This document shows positions 43,469 to 52,504 of a stretch of DNA of 64,000 nucleotides, in pieces. Positions within the stretch are counted from its first letter, which is position 1. Every line of letters begins with the position of its first letter. A model generated the notes under the pieces. The model saw only the letters and a program-made list of their open reading frames with translations, was not told the origin of the DNA and ran no database searches. Source of the stretch: Hahella sp. CCB-MM4 (GTDB lineage: Bacteria; Pseudomonadota; Gammaproteobacteria; Pseudomonadales; Oleiphilaceae); NCBI RefSeq assembly GCF_002260525.1, contig NZ_MRYI01000002.1, positions 496,001 through 560,000 of the forward strand, written 5' to 3'. Position numbers and translations under genes: made by a program.

Positions 43469-44542
43469 CTAGGCCTGACTCAGACTGGAAGCTGAAATCT
43501 TGTCCCGCAGATAGCCTTCCAGATATTTCACCACCTGGATAAAACCGGCAAAGCGTTTGTCCTGGGTCTGACCATGGAAATACCGGTAATAGATCTGCTG
43601 GATAATCACCACCAGACGGAAAATTCCGTAGACTTCATAGAAATCAAAACTGTCGATATTCAGTCCGGATTTTTCCAGGTAATAATCCACCACCTGACGG
43701 CGGGTCAGCATGCCGGGGCGATGTGTGGGCTGTCGCCTTAACAGGTGCAGTGGTTGGGGATCATCTTTCTGTATCCAATAGGCCAGACTGTTGCCGAGAT
43801 CCATCAAAGGATCTCCGATGGTCGCCATTTCCCAATCCAACACACCAATGATGTTCATCGGGTTTTCCGGATCCAGCACCAGATTGTCGAAACGGTAATC
43901 GTTATGCACCAGACACTGACGAATCTGTGCTGGTTGATGCGCTTTCAACCACGCCATCACTTCGGCGTAATCCGGTGCATCATCCGTATGGGATTTCAGG
44001 AAGCGATCACACCAGCCACTGATCTGGCGCTCCACATAATCGCCGGGACGGGCCAGTTCTTTCAGGGAAGTCTGTTCCCAATCGATCTGGTGCAGGTCTA
44101 CCAGCCTGTCCACCATGCTGTAGCATAGCTGGCTGCAATCGTTTTCGGACAACTGCAGATCCTTGGGAAAATCAGCCCTCAGGATGACTCCCCGTAGACG
44201 CTCCATGACATAGAATTCGCTGCCGATGACCGCATCATCGTCACAGAAGGCAATCATTTTGGGGACGTAGGGATAGACATCCTGTAGCCCCTGCATCACG
44301 CGGAATTCCCGCCCCATATCATGGGCAGACTTGGCTTTATGACCAAAGGGAGGACGACGCAATACAAACTCCCTGTTGCTGTAGGTCAACAGGTATGTGA
44401 GATTCGAGGCCCCGCCCGGAAACTGGCTGATGCTGACATCGCCCTCCAAATCGGGTACCCGATCTTTCAGGTAGGTATCAATAGCCTGAACATCCAGTTC
44501 TTCCCCAGACCGGATCTCACCGGCACTATCAACAACACTCAT
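43469..44542 (-). CDS. APH-type phosphotransferase (ACAD10/11-kinase-like)
   Basis: The 357-residue protein has the aminoglycoside phosphotransferase fold with catalytic loop HNDYRFDNLVLD and metal-binding DWEMATIGDPLMD. It is like the kinase part of ACAD10/11 proteins and the LvaA kinase. In those systems a 4-hydroxyacyl-CoA is phosphorylated and then dephosphorylated with loss of water by the linked acyl-CoA dehydrogenase. Its operon includes such a dehydrogenase. The substrate is inferred, not shown. Confidence 0.9.
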   Translation of the reverse strand: MSVVDSAGEIRSGEELDVQAIDTYLKDRVPDLEGDVSISQFPGGASNLTYLLTYSNREFVLRRPPFGHKAKSAHDMGREFRVMQGLQDVYPYVPKMIAFCDDDAVIGSEFYVMERLRGVILRADFPKDLQLSENDCSQLCYSMVDRLVDLHQIDWEQTSLKELARPGDYVERQISGWCDRFLKSHTDDAPDYAEVMAWLKAHQPAQIRQCLVHNDYRFDNLVLDPENPMNIIGVLDWEMATIGDPLMDLGNSLAYWIQKDDPQPLHLLRRQPTHRPGMLTRRQVVDYYLEKSGLNIDSFDFYEVYGIFRLVVIIQQIYYRYFHGQTQDKRFAGFIQVVKYLEGYLRDKISASSLSQA

Positions 44543-44585
44543 TGGTTATCCTCTCTCGCTGTTCGTATGCAGAATGTGATCGATC

Positions 44586-45479
44586 TCAGGCAACCCTGGG
44601 GTTACGGTGATCCTGGTCATCATCCTCATGCTCTTCCTGGCTCAGGGACTTCGCATCCCAATCCTTATGCTTGGACAACAGGCGTTTGCCCAATGAGCGC
44701 AAACTGGCCAGATATACCGAGGGAACGTAGCGCTTCAGCAGCCAGAGAGGCCGGTAGTTTCGATGGGGGAGAATATAGAAATCCTGCTTTGTCACGCCAT
44801 TGAAAATTCTCTCCGCGACGTCTTCAGCAGAAAGTTTGGAGGACGCAAACAGCTTTTCCAGTGTTTCATGTACTTGCGGTGCGCCCAGGCGTCCGTTCTT
44901 GGCCAGGTTGGTGGCAAAAAATCCGGGACACACCACACTGGTGCCAACGCCATAGCTGGCCAGTTCCCCGACCAGCGTCTCAGAGACCGCAACCACCCCA
45001 GCTTTGGCCGCATTATACGAGCCCATTTCAGGCGAGTGGATTAAGCCCGCCATTGAGGAAATGTTCACCACATGACCGGACTTCTGTTTCTTGAATAGCG
45101 GAATAAAAGTCCGGCAACCACGCACGACTCCCATCAGATTGATGTTCAGCACCCACTCCCAGTCTTCCAGGGGAGCGGTATCCATGGCACCGTGGGTGGC
45201 AACACCGGCGTTATTGATCAATATGTCCAGACCGCCCCAGGTCTGCAAAATCTGTTTCTTCCAGGCCTGAATATCGCGAACCTTGGTAACATCAACGTGC
45301 TGATAGAACGCCCGGTCTTTGGGTAGTTGCAGGGATCTGACGATGCTCTCACCCGCCTCGTCCTGAATATCCGCAAAAGCCACACGCCAGCCACGGCTAA
45401 GAAACAAACGGGCCAAAGCCAACCCCAGGCCACTGGCGGCTCCGGTAATGGCAACCCGTTTTTCAGGGAATCGTTGCAT
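44586..45479 (-). CDS. Short-chain dehydrogenase/reductase (SDR)
   Basis: The 297-residue protein is an SDR with TGAASGLG, NNAGVATHG, Ser in NISSMAG and YNAAKAG. A C-terminal extension with basic/hydrophobic and then acidic His-rich segments makes it longer than classical SDRs. It may reduce or oxidise an acyl intermediate. It is second in the operon, 56 bases after the acyl-CoA dehydrogenase gene. Confidence 0.9.
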   Translation of the reverse strand: MQRFPEKRVAITGAASGLGLALARLFLSRGWRVAFADIQDEAGESIVRSLQLPKDRAFYQHVDVTKVRDIQAWKKQILQTWGGLDILINNAGVATHGAMDTAPLEDWEWVLNINLMGVVRGCRTFIPLFKKQKSGHVVNISSMAGLIHSPEMGSYNAAKAGVVAVSETLVGELASYGVGTSVVCPGFFATNLAKNGRLGAPQVHETLEKLFASSKLSAEDVAERIFNGVTKQDFYILPHRNYRPLWLLKRYVPSVYLASLRSLGKRLLSKHKDWDAKSLSQEEHEDDDQDHRNPRVA

Positions 45480-45535
45480 AACAGTTGTCCTGTATCAGTG
45501 CACTATGGCCGGAGTAGCACCCCGGCCTGCTTGGG

Positions 45536-46744
45536 TTATTTGTTATATTTTTTCAGTTCAAGCTTTGCGATCAGAGCACGGTGGACTTCATCCGGACCGT
45601 CCGCCAACCGCAATACCCTCGCATAACCAAACAGCGCGGTCAGAGGGAAGTCATTGGAAACACCGCCACCGCCATGCATCTGGATTGCCTGATCCACAAT
45701 ACGCTGGCAGACATTCGGCGCTACCACCTTAATCTGGGAGATATCGCTCATTGCGGCAAATACCCCATGCTTATCGATTTTATAAGCCGCCTGCAGCGTC
45801 AAAAGACGAGCCATCTCAATATCGATACGGGCATTGGCGATAATGTCCGGATTACCACCCAGTTTGGCGATTGGCTTGCCAAAAGCGATCCGCTTGGAGG
45901 CCCGCTCACACATCAATTGCAGTGCTCTTTCGGCCGCCCCCAATGCGCGCATACAGTGATGGATACGTCCAGGTCCCAGCCTTCCCTGGGCAATCTCAAA
46001 TCCGCGCCCCAAACCAGCAATGATGTTTTCTTTGGGCACACGCACATTATTGAAGTGCACTTCACCGTGCCCATAGGGCTCATCCAGCTGACCAAACACC
46101 GGCAACATGCGCTTGATATCAACGCCTTCGGCGTCGCGGGGCACAATCACCATAGAGTGTTGCTGATGTCGACTTTGATTGGGATCGGTCAATCCCATGA
46201 AGATAAAGAACTGGGTATTAGGATGGCCTGCGTTGGAGGTCCACCATTTCTTGCCGTTGACGATGACCTCGTCACCATCGGCCACAATCGTCCCCTGCAT
46301 ATTGGTGGCGTCAGATGAGGCCACATCCGGCTCTGTCATGGCAAAAGCTGAACGGATCTCCCCTTCCAGTAACGGCTTCAGCCACCGCTCCTGTTGCGCT
46401 TTGGAACCATAACGAACCAGAACCTCCATATTGCCGGTATCCGGCGCATTACAGTTGAAGACTTCCGGTGCAATAAAGGAATAACCCATTTCCTCCGCCA
46501 GAGGGGCATATTCCAAGGTACTCAGGCCGGGTCCGAATTCCTCTTCCGGCAAGAACAGATTCCAAAGACCTTCCTTTTTGGCTTCAGCCTTCAGTTCTTC
46601 CATCACCGGCGGTTGTGTCCAGGTCTGTCCGGGCTCAGCCAGGTGTGCGTAATAGGCTTCCTCTGCAGGAACAATCCGTTCCCGTACGAATTCCCGAACA
46701 CGCTTGATATAGGACTGTGCCCGTGCCGAATGTTCAAACTCCAT
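45536..46744 (-). CDS. Acyl-CoA dehydrogenase, ACAD10/11 type
   Basis: The 402-residue FAD enzyme has the family blocks [23 protein letters not shown], the FAD/acyl region [13 protein letters not shown] and [14 protein letters not shown]. Near the C-terminus it reads Leu-Ala-Asp-Gly-Pro-Asp-Glu-Val-His, where ordinary enzymes have the catalytic Glu as Tyr-Glu-Gly-Thr. This is the ACAD10/11 signature. It is the first gene of the operon and divergent from a LysR. With the APH-type kinase it suggests processing of 4-hydroxyacyl-CoA by phosphorylation and elimination. Confidence 0.93.
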   Translation of the reverse strand: MEFEHSARAQSYIKRVREFVRERIVPAEEAYYAHLAEPGQTWTQPPVMEELKAEAKKEGLWNLFLPEEEFGPGLSTLEYAPLAEEMGYSFIAPEVFNCNAPDTGNMEVLVRYGSKAQQERWLKPLLEGEIRSAFAMTEPDVASSDATNMQGTIVADGDEVIVNGKKWWTSNAGHPNTQFFIFMGLTDPNQSRHQQHSMVIVPRDAEGVDIKRMLPVFGQLDEPYGHGEVHFNNVRVPKENIIAGLGRGFEIAQGRLGPGRIHHCMRALGAAERALQLMCERASKRIAFGKPIAKLGGNPDIIANARIDIEMARLLTLQAAYKIDKHGVFAAMSDISQIKVVAPNVCQRIVDQAIQMHGGGGVSNDFPLTALFGYARVLRLADGPDEVHRALIAKLELKKYNK

Positions 46745-46894
46745 AAATCACCTCTCGCCCGAGGATCCGCTATAGGACGGATACCGTCATGAATAAATAA
46801 TTGGGAGTGTGTCTGCAGACCCTCTGTGGTTAAACATTAGGGCAGGGCATATAATTAAACAAATGAATAATACAAATACTTAAATATAAAAATC

Positions 46895-47830
46895 ATGCAT
46901 ATTAGTCGTATCGACCTGAACCTGTTCGTCGTCTTTGAAGCCATTTACAGCGAAGGCAGCATTACCCGCGCGGCCGAAGTCCTGCACCTGACACAACCGG
47001 CTGTCAGCCATGCCCTGGGACGGCTGAGAGAGGTTTTATCAGACGACCTGTTCATACGCACCGCAAAGGGCATGAGACCAACCCCTTATGCGGATCAGTT
47101 GATCGGTACCGTCAGACAGTCACTGAATCAGCTGCAGAGAGGGTTGCAGCAAAGTGTGGAATTTTCTCCGGAACGATTGAACACACAATTCCGCCTCAGT
47201 GTGCGGGATATGTTCGAGGCACTTTTATTGCCGGAGTTGATCCGCAACTGCCGACACGCAGCACCCGAGGTGACGTTCAGCTGTACCCGGGTTCCCCGTG
47301 AACAACTGCTGCATGACCTGGCCAGCGGAAGGGTGGATGTGGCCGCAGACATACTACTCGGCCATGATGAAAGCATCGTGCATGAAAAACTCTCCCAGGA
47401 TCACCAGGTTTGCCTGCTCAGAAAAGAACATCCGGCTCTGAACCGTGATTGGTCGCTGGCAGAAATGCTTAAGTGGCCTCACGCCCTGGTCTCCTCAAGG
47501 GAGCATGGGCCGGGCTATGAAGACGTTCAGCTATCCCGACACGGGCTACAACGTAAAATCGGGCTGCGTACTCCACACTTCTTCAGCGCTGCCCTGGTTG
47601 TTGCCCAAAGTGATTTGGTGCTTTGTGCCCCCCAACGTTTTGCGGAGATTCTGCATCGCCGGTTAGGCCTCGTTATCAAGCCATTTCCAATGACCCTGGC
47701 ACCACTGGAGCTATATCTCTACTGGCATCATTCCCTGGATCAGGAACCTGCGCACCGCTGGCTACGAGAGCAAGTGAAACAGGCGATGGGCAATATTCAT
47801 TGGCCGGAAGCCGAATCACCTGATGAATAA
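46895..47830 (+). CDS. LysR family transcriptional regulator
   Basis: The 311-residue protein has a NodD/PA0477-like LysR helix-turn-helix (SITRAAEVLHLTQPAVSHALGRLRE) and an effector domain. It is divergent from the five-gene acyl-CoA dehydrogenase operon and is the likely regulator. Its last seven codons and stop are duplicated downstream (47831-47854), and a strong terminator follows at 48007. Confidence 0.92.
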   Translation: MHISRIDLNLFVVFEAIYSEGSITRAAEVLHLTQPAVSHALGRLREVLSDDLFIRTAKGMRPTPYADQLIGTVRQSLNQLQRGLQQSVEFSPERLNTQFRLSVRDMFEALLLPELIRNCRHAAPEVTFSCTRVPREQLLHDLASGRVDVAADILLGHDESIVHEKLSQDHQVCLLRKEHPALNRDWSLAEMLKWPHALVSSREHGPGYEDVQLSRHGLQRKIGLRTPHFFSAALVVAQSDLVLCAPQRFAEILHRRLGLVIKPFPMTLAPLELYLYWHHSLDQEPAHRWLREQVKQAMGNIHWPEAESPDE

Positions 47831-47854
47831 GAAGCCGAATCACCTGATGAATAA
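47807..47854 (+). repeat. Perfect 24-bp tandem duplication over the lysR stop codon
   Basis: Positions 47807-47830 (seven codons and stop TAA) are repeated exactly at 47831-47854. The duplicate is in frame but lies after the stop, so the protein is unchanged. The lack of any difference suggests a recent event. Confidence 0.9.
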
Positions 47855-48006
47855 TAGGGACGATTGATCAAAAAACAGGCTTTCGGTATTCCCCTACAGC
47901 CAGATGGGACTATGTGACGCATACTCAATCTTGCCTTGATTAAGTGGTTCCGTGCCCCCTAACGGACGCTCTGAATTGCTTGATAAGCACCAAGTGCTCT
48001 CCTATG

Positions 48007-48041
48007 CGGGACGAGATCGTCTATCTTGTCCCGTTTTTTTT
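48007..48041 (+). terminator. Intrinsic terminator after lysR
   Basis: Arms CGGGACGAGAT (48007-48017) and ATCTTGTCCCG (48023-48033), with one G-T pair and a 5-base loop, followed by eight T. Confidence 0.88.
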
Positions 48042-48072
48042 GCCCTTCAGACCTTAGCCTGTGATCAGGAAA

Positions 48073-48609
48073 TTAAAGTGAGATCTTTTGCCAGGTACGA
48101 TACAAAATCTGCGTATCGTTGGCAGCGCGGTGGGTATCAACTCCCAGTTCATCGATAACGGACCGGCGCACGTCGACCCAATTATTCATTTGCTGGGGAG
48201 TTAAAATGTGGGAAATGGATTCGAGGCGAAACCGACACTCCAGCTTTGCAGCTTTGTACAGGCGATGCAGCCAGAACGAATCAAATGCCAACGCATCACA
48301 GTAGGTTACTTCTGGAATCAGCTCATTCAATGCATGAGCCACGTCGATAACATTGTGGCCGTCAGCTTCAAGCTGATCACGACTGATACCATGAATTTTT
48401 TCAGCTTCGGGAGACCAATCGCGCCATAGAGGAGCCGGTTTAAGCAACCAGCTGTGGATGATCCCATCGGGCAGGCAAACTGCCACCTCAATAGGATAGC
48501 TGCAAATCAGATCGAGACTGGATGCCTCAAAATCAATGAAACATGGCGCCACTCTGTCCTTGGGGCTGCTCTCTGCTTCGAATACCTGACCCTGCTGTTC
48601 TTTCACCAC
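48073..48609 (-). CDS. DEDDh 3'-5' exonuclease-like protein (copy 1)
   Basis: The 178-residue protein has the DnaQ-like motifs Asp26-x-Glu28 (FIDFEAS), Asp110 (ALAFDSFW) and His160...Asp165 (HRAANDTQ). It should degrade RNA or DNA from the 3' end with two metal ions. A paralogue lies at 58387-58932 with the same motif order. It is a single gene, convergent with the LysR gene. Confidence 0.83.
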   Translation of the reverse strand: MVKEQQGQVFEAESSPKDRVAPCFIDFEASSLDLICSYPIEVAVCLPDGIIHSWLLKPAPLWRDWSPEAEKIHGISRDQLEADGHNVIDVAHALNELIPEVTYCDALAFDSFWLHRLYKAAKLECRFRLESISHILTPQQMNNWVDVRRSVIDELGVDTHRAANDTQILYRTWQKISL

Positions 48610-48836
48610 TCTCTCTTTTTTTAAATCTTTTTTTAGGGCGGAAATAATACCCCCTGTGCGCCAAAATGTCTGGCTTCACCGCACAGATTGCCTAAGTGAT
48701 TTCCCTTACTCCCAGATAGAAATCCGCCCCCGCAATAGGTTAAACCCTGTTCGTTCTACTTCATTTCTCTGGCGCTGTTACTGTATCTGAAATCTCCGGA
48801 ACAGGTTACTAAACCCAACATTACTCCAATATGCAC

Positions 48837-49466
48837 CTAATGGGCAGACGTTAATGGCGTTGACGGATTATTCCGGACAAATCCGGATAATGGAGTGAAT
48901 ATCACCTGCTCACCGGACAGCTCCGGCCAGTACACCAACATCAACTGATGCCCCTGCTGCTGGCTGTAATAAATCACTGACATGATACCGGGTCTCTGGG
49001 TCACCAGATATTTGATGGTTTCCTTATCGCGATGTTTGGAAAGATCCACCAGTACCGGGGAAGGAAATTGGTCAAATTTCTCTGAATCCACTAGCTGGCG
49101 GGTCAGGTAATTGCGCAACTTCAGAAAGTCAGGATGATTGGGCGCTGCAAGAATTTCCTCCGCTGTACTGGCCGCAGAAGCCGTATCAGCCGCCTGGGAA
49201 GAGACCTTGAACACCGTTGTCGCTGACCATCCGGCATTGGCCTGCACGTCTGTTGGCATGGAAACAGCCATTGTTCCCGCCAGAATAGTGCCGCTCAGCA
49301 TCAGAAAGGATTTGTAGGGATAACGTCGGCGAGGTACGTCAACACGAACCCGGGCTTCCATTTTCTTGGGCTTCATGTGATGACGGTAGTGCATCAGCAT
49401 GGCAGTGGCCATGATCAGCAGAATAACAGCCAGGACTGTGACTGAAGCAAGACCTGAAGTACTCAT
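48837..49466 (-). CDS. Membrane protein of unknown function
   Basis: The 209-residue protein has a hydrophobic helix at about 5-25, a basic stretch (HHMKPKKMEARVRVDVPRRR), a second helix at about 53-73 ending in an Ala-rich possible cleavage site, and a soluble domain of about 130 residues. I do not recognise it. A strong AAGGAGG site precedes ATG 49466. It is divergent from queC across about 500 bases. Confidence 0.7.
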   Translation of the reverse strand: MSTSGLASVTVLAVILLIMATAMLMHYRHHMKPKKMEARVRVDVPRRRYPYKSFLMLSGTILAGTMAVSMPTDVQANAGWSATTVFKVSSQAADTASAASTAEEILAAPNHPDFLKLRNYLTRQLVDSEKFDQFPSPVLVDLSKHRDKETIKYLVTQRPGIMSVIYYSQQQGHQLMLVYWPELSGEQVIFTPLSGFVRNNPSTPLTSAH

Positions 49467-49968
49467 TTCAAAACCTCCTTCCAGACATCACCAGGAGATA
49501 CTGGCACGGCTGACCCGGGCTCAAACTCCAGCATGGTGTCCAGCTCTTCAGCAGATCACACCAAGCAGCCGTGGAAGGACTTGTTTCGGCACTGTACTTC
49601 GCTGTCGCCATCACCCGCTAAGGAGTTGATACCAGAGAAAATCCCGCTCTCCTGTGGCACCTGGCGCGGCCACTCATGTCACTTTGGCGCTCGAAAGACA
49701 ATACATCTCTCTCGGGTCCAATGATGCTCCAGCGTCATCAGCCCTTACTAATCGATATAGCAGAAAAACTCTGAACTGTCGTTTTTTTGCTTAAAAAATA
49801 ATCGTACCAATATGTAATATCTGAGCCGCGATAGCGCTAAAATTCAGCATAAGCACCCATAGCGCCGTGTTACATCAGCCAGTTACATCAATAGGGGCGA
49901 ATTTTTGTGCAAACGCCTGTATACTTTGCGCCCTTTTTTCATCTCCACCCGATATTTGTACCGATAAC
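49467..49968. other. Long gap between unknown membrane gene and queC
   Basis: About 500 bases without a supported gene. A possible -10 box TATACT is at about 49920-49925, before queC. GTTACATCA occurs twice near 49868 and 49882. I do not see a preQ1 riboswitch pattern. Confidence 0.4.
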
Positions 49969-50709
49969 ATGAGCAGCACACAGCAAAACACAGAAGCGAA
50001 GACCCAAGGCCCGAAAGAACTAAACGAGCCGCAAGAGCCAGTAAAAGTAGTCACCATTTTCAGTGGCGGCATGGATTCCTTTACCCTGCTGAACCAACTG
50101 GTGGCCGAAGGCAAAGAGGTCTATGCCCTGTCCTTCAATTATGGACAGCGCCACAGCAAAGAACTCCAATGCGCAGAGAAGGTCTGTGCACAGCTGGGCG
50201 TTCCCCACAAAACAGTGGATATCACCAGCATTAATAGTCTTCTGGCAGGTTCATCGCTGACGGATGATATTGACGTTGCTGAAGGGCATTACGCCGAAGA
50301 GAACATGAAATCCACGGTGGTCCCCAACCGAAACATGATCCTGCTGTCGCTGGCGATCGGCTATGCGGTGTCTCTAAAAGCTGAAGCGGTTTATTACGGA
50401 GCCCATGGTGGCGATCACGCCATTTACCCTGACTGCCGTCCTCCCTTTGTGGAAAAGATGCACGAAGTCTCCCTGTTGGCGAACTATGAGCCGGTAGCCG
50501 TCAAAGCCCCCTATCTGAAAATGACCAAGATCGACATTCTGAGAGAAGGCCTGGCATTAGGACTGGACTACTCCAATACCTGGACCTGCTATAACGGCCG
50601 GGAAAAGGCCTGTGGTAAATGCGGTTCCTGCGTCGAACGCCTGGAGGCTTTTGCCGAAAACGGTGTCACCGACCCCCTTCCTTATGAAACAGATCAGGCC
50701 GGCGCCTGA
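49969..50709 (+). CDS. queC: 7-cyano-7-deazaguanine synthase QueC
   Basis: The 246-residue enzyme has the ATP pyrophosphatase loop SGGMDS near residue 30 and a C-terminal zinc site (Cys in [17 protein letters not shown]). It turns 7-carboxy-7-deazaguanine into preQ0 with ATP and ammonia, in the queuosine pathway for tRNA modification. The frame is open from 49867, but ATG 49969 gives a normal length with a short polar extension (about 25 residues) before the domain. It precedes queE by 26 bases. Confidence 0.95.
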   Translation: MSSTQQNTEAKTQGPKELNEPQEPVKVVTIFSGGMDSFTLLNQLVAEGKEVYALSFNYGQRHSKELQCAEKVCAQLGVPHKTVDITSINSLLAGSSLTDDIDVAEGHYAEENMKSTVVPNRNMILLSLAIGYAVSLKAEAVYYGAHGGDHAIYPDCRPPFVEKMHEVSLLANYEPVAVKAPYLKMTKIDILREGLALGLDYSNTWTCYNGREKACGKCGSCVERLEAFAENGVTDPLPYETDQAGA

Positions 50710-50735
50710 ATCACGGCTAGTGGAATAACCCCTGT

Positions 50736-51389
50736 ATGTATCGGGTCAAAGAAATCTTCTACACATTGCAAGGCGAAGGTGCCCAACAGGGACGTGCAGC
50801 CGTGTTCTGTCGCTTCAGCAAATGTAATCTGTGGACTGGCCGGGAAAAGGATCGGGCCAATGCTGTCTGCAACTTCTGTGATACCGATTTTATAGGTACC
50901 GACGGCCAGAATGGGGGCAAATATGCCTCCGCTGAGGAACTTGCCGCTCGTATCGATGAACTTTGGCCACAAGGACATGCAGGCAAGTTTGTGGTCTGCA
51001 CAGGGGGAGAACCTCTGCTGCAGCTTGATTCCACAATGATAGAGGCCTTACACGCCAAAGGGTTTGAGGTAGCGGTGGAAACCAATGGCACCCTGCCTGC
51101 TCCCCCCGGCATCGATTGGATGTGTGTCAGCCCCAAAGGCACAGCACCGGTGGTGATTGAGTCCTGTGACGAACTCAAACTGGTATATCCACAACCCGAG
51201 GCCCTACCCGAACAATTTGCCCACATTCAGGCTTCCCATTACTACCTGTCACCCATGGCAGATCCACTGGTACGAAGTGGGGATGACGACGTTAAACAGT
51301 CCAATACCCAGGCTGCACTGGAGTATTGCATGCAGCATCCCAAATGGAAGCTGAGTGTGCAGTTGCATAAGATTTTGGGAATCGAATAG
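50736..51389 (+). CDS. queE: 7-carboxy-7-deazaguanine synthase QueE
   Basis: The 217-residue radical SAM protein has FYTLQGEGAQQGR, the unusual cluster motif Cys-x14-Cys-x2-Cys (FSKCNLW ... VCNFCDTD) and a GGEP region. It converts carboxy-tetrahydropterin to 7-carboxy-7-deazaguanine, the step before QueC. The CX14CX2C spacing is that of the gammaproteobacterial enzymes. queD and queF are not in this window. Confidence 0.95.
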   Translation: MYRVKEIFYTLQGEGAQQGRAAVFCRFSKCNLWTGREKDRANAVCNFCDTDFIGTDGQNGGKYASAEELAARIDELWPQGHAGKFVVCTGGEPLLQLDSTMIEALHAKGFEVAVETNGTLPAPPGIDWMCVSPKGTAPVVIESCDELKLVYPQPEALPEQFAHIQASHYYLSPMADPLVRSGDDDVKQSNTQAALEYCMQHPKWKLSVQLHKILGIE

Positions 51390-51545
51390 CCATACCTCAG
51401 TCCGTCAGGGATAACTTGTGATATTCAGACGTTAAGTTGCCAAAACGCTTATCCGTGCGGAATACTGCGTATTGTCCGGCTCGTGAAATTCCATCAGCAT
51501 TTTGAATTCGCCGGTTAGCCTCAAGTGTCAGTGAAGTAAGCGTCC

Positions 51546-52472
51546 ATGCAGATTACCCTTGCCCTGTTACCCATTTTTATCCTGATCGTGATTGGCAATG
51601 CCATGCGGCGTTTGAACTTTCCCGGAGATCAGTTCTGGAGCCCGGCAGAAAAATTTCTCTATTACTTTCTGTTTCCCGCCATGCTGGTGAACAAGTTAAC
51701 CTACGCCAGCCGGGAAGGCTTATTGCTGGATAAACTGTTCTACGCAATTGCCCTAGCGTTTATCGTCGGTACGGTAATGCTTTGGGGTATGCAACGCTGG
51801 ATAAAGTGGTCTGGACCGACCTTTACATCGATCTATCAAGGCGGCATCCGCTTCAACAGTTATGTTGGGTTGGCGGCGGCACAATCCCTGATGGGCGATC
51901 AGGGACTCGCGATTGCGGCCTTAATGATGTCGATCATGATTCCATTGCTGAACCTGCTTTGTATTGGCAATTTTGCCCTATACGCAAAACAGGCTCAGCC
52001 TGGCTGGCGGGGGATTGCCAAGGCCATTGCCACCAATCCGCTTATCGTAGGCAGTCTGGCAGGTCTGTTATTCAACACATTGGGTATCAGGTTTCCGGAT
52101 ACCGTCGATCAGGTATTGGATCTGGTAGGAAATATGGCTCTTCCGATGGGGCTGCTATGCGTTGGTGCCGCTTTGAATCTCAAGGCGCTGAGCAATCAGG
52201 GCAGCAGCATGATCAGCGCCACCCTGTTCAAACTGATCCTGTTTCCCTGGGTGTTTGTAGGGGCGGGGATGATCGTTGGCCTTCCCGATATTACGCTGAC
52301 GGCATTCGCCATCCTGGGGGCTTTGCCAACCGCTACGGCATCTTACATTCTGGCCCGTCAGCTTGGTGGCGATGCCCCGCTGATGGCCGCCATGATCAGC
52401 GGCCAGACCTTATTGGCCATGGCCAGCATGCCCCTGATGATTCCACTGCTGCAGTGGTGGATTAACAGCTAG
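51546..52472 (+). CDS. AEC (auxin efflux carrier) family transporter
   Basis: The 308-residue protein has about ten hydrophobic helices in two five-helix halves, with the characteristic N-terminal LLPIFILIVIGNAMRRL and C-terminal ALPTATASYILARQLGGD. AEC carriers move organic acids such as malate or malonate, or other anions; the substrate is unknown. It is monocistronic and convergent with the molybdopterin oxidoreductase gene. Confidence 0.9.
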   Translation: MQITLALLPIFILIVIGNAMRRLNFPGDQFWSPAEKFLYYFLFPAMLVNKLTYASREGLLLDKLFYAIALAFIVGTVMLWGMQRWIKWSGPTFTSIYQGGIRFNSYVGLAAAQSLMGDQGLAIAALMMSIMIPLLNLLCIGNFALYAKQAQPGWRGIAKAIATNPLIVGSLAGLLFNTLGIRFPDTVDQVLDLVGNMALPMGLLCVGAALNLKALSNQGSSMISATLFKLILFPWVFVGAGMIVGLPDITLTAFAILGALPTATASYILARQLGGDAPLMAAMISGQTLLAMASMPLMIPLLQWWINS

Positions 52473-52473
52473 A

Positions 52474-52492
52474 CCCCAGAATAAATCTGGGG
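52474..52492. terminator. Hairpin between convergent AEC and oxidoreductase genes
   Basis: Perfect 7-base arms CCCCAGA and TCTGGGG around a 5-base loop. No T run on either strand, so only a weak terminator candidate. Confidence 0.4.
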
Positions 52493-52504
52493 CCTACATT
52501 CGAG

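Noticed and set aside
45581-46318. 245-codon plus-strand frame
   Set aside because: It is antisense to the acyl-CoA dehydrogenase, whose motifs are unambiguous.
49780-49968. preQ1 riboswitch before queC
   Set aside because: The expected pseudoknot-forming pattern was not found in the leader.
51782-52465. 227-codon plus-strand frame
   Set aside because: It overlaps the AEC transporter in another frame and has Arg/Gly/Ser-rich composition without recognisable motifs.
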